Positions 59,901-64,000 of a stretch of 64,000 bases of DNA are shown piece after piece. The stretch covers positions 17,318,903-17,382,902 of the forward strand of contig CM036243.1 in assembly GCA_020698575.1 (NCBI GenBank). The letters are read 5' to 3'. The stretch's first letter is position 1; the number at the start of each line of letters is the position of its first letter. The DNA comes from Bostrychus sinensis (Eukaryota; Chordata; Actinopteri; Gobiiformes; Eleotridae). The translations under genes and the position numbers were made by a program. Under the pieces are notes generated by a model. It ran no database searches. It had not been told where the DNA came from and worked only from the letters and a program-made list of their open reading frames with translations.

Positions 59901-62801
59901 ATAGGAAAATATGAAGCAGTTAAACAACACTGAAGCCTCAGTAAAAATTGAGTGGTAATGGAAATGTCTGTTGAAAGCTGTTGGATATTGTGTCAATTTA
60001 GGGCAAAATCCAGCAAGTAATATTAGGTACGGTTGAGCAGAATTGAAAAAGGCACATTGTACTTTGAGTCAGCCAGAAAAATATTGGACTCTGAAACAGA
60101 ATTTTTCAGCAAGTGCTCCTACTGAGTAAGTCAATAGAAATCACCTCTGTGGGATATAGACTGTTACCGACCTGTTCTTGTTGCGATTTCTCAGGATATA
60201 GATGATGATGACAACTGTCTCCAAAACCAGGAGGACTGCAGTACAAATAGCCCCAATCTTCCAGGCTTCAAAACCTGGCTCACTTGTTTCTAAAGATATA
60301 TTTGGAGAGAAAAATCACTGGAATACCATTTTCTGTAGAGAACACACAGGGACAGCTGGTATCATTTTAGAATTTCCATAGAAACACTCAGATTTTACAG
60401 TTTATTCCCTGCAAAAATAGACTAGTATGCCTTAACATAGTATCACAAATTTTCTTTGAGTATCTTCAGACCTTTTCATTCCTCCATTTAATTTATTTTT
60501 TCATCATGCCTTGGCAGAGGTCTGTGCTCTCCAAGTGTGCAGACCAAGGCACTTATCAATAGCATTGTGTAGAAAGTTTGAAATTTATCATAAAATTATA
60601 CTTGTTTATAGGAATTAAATTGTGTCTCTTTCTAGATATAGTTTTGCTGTTGAATAGCCATTCCTCAGAGTGGAACCTTCATACTCTCAAATTGCTGGAA
60701 CAGTGACCTGAAATTATATGTATGTTTTTGATATCTTTATAATGACTTTACCTCCATTGTTTGCAGTGTCTTCCACCAGCTCATTGGCTTCACCTAGTTG
60801 CTCTCCTTCAACCTGAGGTGGTAAAACTAATACATCCTTCACAACATTATCCAGTGTGGGGTGGGCCTGTGCCTGGTCATCAGTGGGGGAGATGATCTCT
60901 TTGCCATGGTTTGGCTTCTCATCTGGGGTACTTCCGCCCATCTCCAGCCCACTCAGGGATGGGCTCGGCGGGGGAATCTCGGGGTGCTGCTCTGGGCTCT
61001 GCTCGATTGGGGCTTCTCCATGACCACCACCAGTGCCGTCATGGGACTCTCCATCAGTGATCTGCAGCACATCTAGAAGAGGGGTTTGGTATGTGACACA
61101 CACATGAGAATGAAGCCAAGAGGCCAAGCTTTAACATTTCTTAAGTGGCCTTATGGAATGTAAAATAAGGCATAGATGTGTGCACTTTGGTCAGCATCAC
61201 AGCAAACCCTAAAGATCAATTGTTACTGAACATAAACGTTTTCATAAATAAACATCTTTTGACTGAATATACTATGCTAGAAGCTCATAGTTACAAATGC
61301 ACTTGACTGGTATAGTGATTTAACAAAGCATTAAAACAGCTCAAAATGTGTTACTATGAGCTCGGATTGTCTTAGCACGTTCAACAATGCAACAATGCAA
61401 GCTTTTCTAAAGACACCGACTGATGCAGTTAATACCAGGAATTTGTGGCCCTCTTAACTAAGCAAGCTTAACATATTTTACATTTTGGATCCATATCTGA
61501 ATATCTTAAATGATATGTTGACTTTTCTATCTATGGCAGTCATTAGGAGATGACAAGCCTATGAGTAAGAGATAATAATGCAACTATGAAAAATGAACAA
61601 AATTCTAAAATGTAACACTAGTATTTCTATAGGCACAATTTAAAAAAAAAAGACATATTTACATGTGTTTTTCACAGTTAATCAAAGTTAAAATTTTTGG
61701 CGATTGATATAATTCTTTATTTCTAAGTGTAGGTCTAAATTTACTTCGACACAGTTGACTTAAAGTACGCAGTGGCAACCAATAATAAGTGACAGTGAAT
61801 TGCACTATTAGTGATTGTTTTCAGGCACATGTCAAGTCAACTTTTTGTTTCATAAGCTTGATCAATTTGCTTCCCAGCATGCTTCTCACCTTGATCTTCG
61901 TCTATACTGCTATTGGCTGTCTCCAAAGCAGTCTGCTCCTCTTCTCCTGCCTCAGATCCATCAGCCACTTTGGGTACTATCGATCCCCCTTCAATCACTG
62001 TCTCTCCATCACTGAGCGCCTCCACACCTTCTACCTGCGCGGTGTCCTCTTCCTCCACTATCAAATTGCCTTCTATATCCCCCGCTTGTAGCATCTCATT
62101 GTCCTGTAGTAAATTAGAGTCTATGGCCTGCTCTAGTGCTTCACCTTCAATGGTTTGAGCAGTGTCAGCTGTCCTTTCTACCACAGGATCCTGCTCCACA
62201 TCAGCCAGTCCTGGGCCTAGGTCAGATCCCAGCACAGTCTCCTGCACTGGCTCTCCACCTACTACCATCTCTGTAGCAGTTTCCTTATTATCCGTTAATT
62301 CTTCATTTTCTGTGTTTTCTGAAGTTTCTACAACCTCCTGATTTGTTTCTCTTTCATTTACAGCTGTTATTTCCCCATTCTCCTGTACTGCTACTGCCCC
62401 ATCTTCGGGTGCATCTACAACCTCTTGCTTCACACTTGCATCTTCATCCACTACAACCTCCCCATCCTCCAACTCTACGATCTGACTGTTGTCAGCATCT
62501 CCTGTCCCAGCCTCCTCCACAATCACTGCTGCTGTGTCGTCCATCTTGGCCTCCCCCGCACCTTCCACCTGTCCCAGGGCGGCTTCTACGACGCGCTCCA
62601 ACAGCCCCTTCAGCACTTCCTCTGCTCCCCGGCCCTCCACCTGCTCTGAAGCTTCTTGGACGGCCTGCTGCACCTCTTGCAGACTTGGTGGGGCCACCAC
62701 TGGGACCACCTCAGCCAGGGCAAGCTCCTGTTCCTGGTTTAAGGCCTGAGATTCATCCTGGAGGTTCAGAGCACTGGAGGATTGGATGGAGGAAGGTACA
62801 T
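56921..62801 (-). CDS. unrecognised acidic single-pass membrane protein
   Basis: Minus-strand exons: 62801-61890, 61072-60752, 60289-60172, 59557-59447, 57095-56921; phases agree and the stop is TAA at 56923-56921. The first listed exon enters in phase 1, so the start lies upstream (candidate at 63855). Exon 62801-61890 encodes about 304 residues, very rich in Glu, Val, Ala and Gln, with a predicted helical patch (LQEVQQAVQEASEQVEG; EEVLKGLLERVVEAAL). The next exon is Pro/Glu/Asp/His-rich. The third has a clear transmembrane helix (AICTAVLLVLETVVIIIYIL) followed by basic RNRNKN, so the acidic part is extracellular or lumenal. The tail is about 100 residues, polar, ending DRRTSAL. I do not recognise the family; adjacency to tyrp1 does not establish a pigment role. 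Confidence 0.75.
57096..59446 (-). other. intron of the acidic membrane gene
   Basis: It contains a repeat fragment at 57175-57265 ('acactggcttgtgacccc'). The rest is AT-rich with no supported exon. Confidence 0.55.
61073..61889 (-). other. intron of the acidic membrane gene
   Basis: AT-rich sequence without a supported feature. Confidence 0.55.
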
Positions 62802-63059
62802 CTGTAATAAAAATATAAAGGTAAGTAATGTTTTGCGGTTTATGACACAGGCAAAACAATTATACACATGCACTGAGTACTTATTTTGGGGCTTTTTTTG
62901 CCCTGTCCAAGAGACAATACACACAGGAAATTTGGTAAAGAAATGGCAAATCACATGTAGCAATCAAAGCTGTGTTGCTTACATTGTATTATACTTTCTA
63001 CCAAAAAATAATTCTAATCTTAAAATAAGTAATAATTGAAATTCATATATCAAATATGC

Positions 63060-63230
63060 CTAATGCCATCTTTGTCGACCCTTTGGCTTTAGTGGACAGG
63101 ACAGTGGAGAAGTGACAGGAAATTACGGGAGGAGAACAGGGAGAGACATTTGGTAAATTGTCCGGACTTGAACCCATGATGCCGAGACGAGCTATAGTGG
63201 CTCTGTATATCCCAAATTTTATATCCAATC
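63060..63230 (-). repeat. tRNA-like SINE
   Basis: On the minus strand: 'agccactatagctcgtctc' and B-box-like 'gggttcaagtcc', then a GA/CT-rich body with 'ctgtcctgtccac'. This is a common fish retroposon layout. Confidence 0.6.
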
Positions 63231-63803
63231 AAAGCTTATTTTTAATGTAGTCAACAACAGACACTTGATTACACATTAGAGATTTCCTATGTGTATTTTG
63301 AATGTAAAAATAAAACCACACAGATAATGAAGTGTAACTATACCTTCAGATGTGCAGTGCTGTATCAAGAAGACCACTATGATGCCTTTCAAAATGCAGT
63401 AGTCCATCTCGGCATTCAAAACCAAGTACAGTCCGAAAGACTGAAACACTTGGGTCCAACTCAAAGTGTGTGTAGACCACAGTGTGTGTAGACTACAGAC
63501 AGTGGGACAGTAAATTGGACAGAGGTGGTGATGTTAACAGGTGACGCTGAAATGAGGGAGGGTGGAAAAAGGGACAGCGCCATGTTAAATTTTGCCTCTC
63601 GTGGATGTCATGGTACTAACAGCAGTATCAGAGCTGGGAGATGGGGGTGTAAAGTTGCGCTTCACTGTTAAATGCTTTTGCAACCTGCACAAGGAGCGTG
63701 GTGAAGCCTGGGCGGCATGTCACACACACAGTGAACCCTACGCGAGCAATTATAGCTGGCCTGTGAGTTTGGGACGTGAGTGATGCTGCCTCTGGACCTT
63801 TAC

Positions 63804-63855
63804 ATAGAGCTAGAGCAACAAGAAATGCACCAACTGAAGAACTGTTTGGACCCAT
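63804..63855 (-). CDS. candidate first coding exon of the acidic membrane gene
   Basis: ATG at 63855 opens MGPNSSSVGAFLVALAL and then a donor CTAT|GTAAAG, with the last exon base at 63804. The exon is 52 nt and ends in phase 1, as the exon at 62801 requires. The product has a short hydrophobic core that could be a signal peptide. With it the protein would be about 562 residues. A start beyond the window edge remains possible. Confidence 0.3.
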
Positions 63856-64000
63856 GTTTGCAATTACACAAATTAGAACATGGTGAAAAAGTTGAATTAT
63901 TTAGGTGGTTTGATTAATTCAGTTAATCTAATTTTATGAGCTGTTGGGTTTGTGTTTACTTTTGACTTTTCCCTTCTGAGGTTGCCACAGCAAATCATCA
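63856..64000. other. window edge, no feature recognised
   Basis: AT-rich sequence. It would be the promoter side of the acidic gene if the candidate first exon is right. Confidence 0.4.

Noticed and set aside
62343..62807. 154-codon open frame on the + strand, Pro/Leu/His-rich
   Set aside because: It is antisense to the Glu/Val-rich exon of the acidic membrane gene. The open frame follows from that composition and has no splice or domain support.
1..64000. Transposase, reverse transcriptase or viral genes
   Set aside because: No open frame with transposase, RT, integrase or viral motifs was seen; all mobile elements here look non-autonomous.

Overview
The window is nuclear DNA of a bony fish, most likely a teleost. 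Three points support this: split genes with GT-AG introns throughout, many dispersed fish-type repeats and MITEs, and two vertebrate genes that can be read exon by exon. There are no bacterial operons, rRNA genes, convincing tRNA genes or CRISPR arrays.

Layout. Positions 1-9.5 kb hold no recognisable gene, only repeats and MITEs. A CpG-richer block at 9.5-10.3 kb carries an interrupted CTG tract and looks like a promoter, perhaps for a leftward transcript. From about 11.1 to 46.5 kb on the + strand lies a complete multi-PDZ scaffold gene, mpdz (MUPP1). I joined 43 coding exons with consistent phase into one reading frame of about 1,910 codons: an N-terminal L27 domain followed by twelve PDZ domains that align with PDZ2-PDZ13 of mammalian MPDZ. 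PDZ1 was not found. A 3.1 kb gap of repeats and one possible transcript start follows. From 55.4 down to 49.97 kb on the - strand lies tyrp1 (tyrosinase-related protein 1), complete in eight coding exons and 528 residues. A TATA-like box and a degenerate M-box lie about 0.6 kb upstream of its ATG. From about 62.8 (possibly 63.9) down to 56.9 kb on the - strand lies a gene I do not recognise: a very acidic ectodomain, one transmembrane helix and a cytoplasmic tail of about 100 residues.

How they relate. MPDZ is a tight-junction and polarity scaffold; its L27 domain is expected to bind PALS1-type partners and its PDZ domains junction and receptor tails. TYRP1 is a copper-fold melanosome membrane protein of the eumelanin pathway. 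The two are not known to act together, but their tail-to-tail order is the same as around human TYRP1-LURAP1L-MPDZ, which supports both names. LURAP1L, which sits between them in mammals, is not seen here.

Most notable points: the missing PDZ1, a (TG)n tract in place of a normal polypyrimidine tract at the PDZ6 exon, an 84-nt stop-free in-frame intron inside PDZ9, an apparent extra intron in tyrp1, the unassigned acidic membrane gene, and a repeat family present three times that I cannot name.
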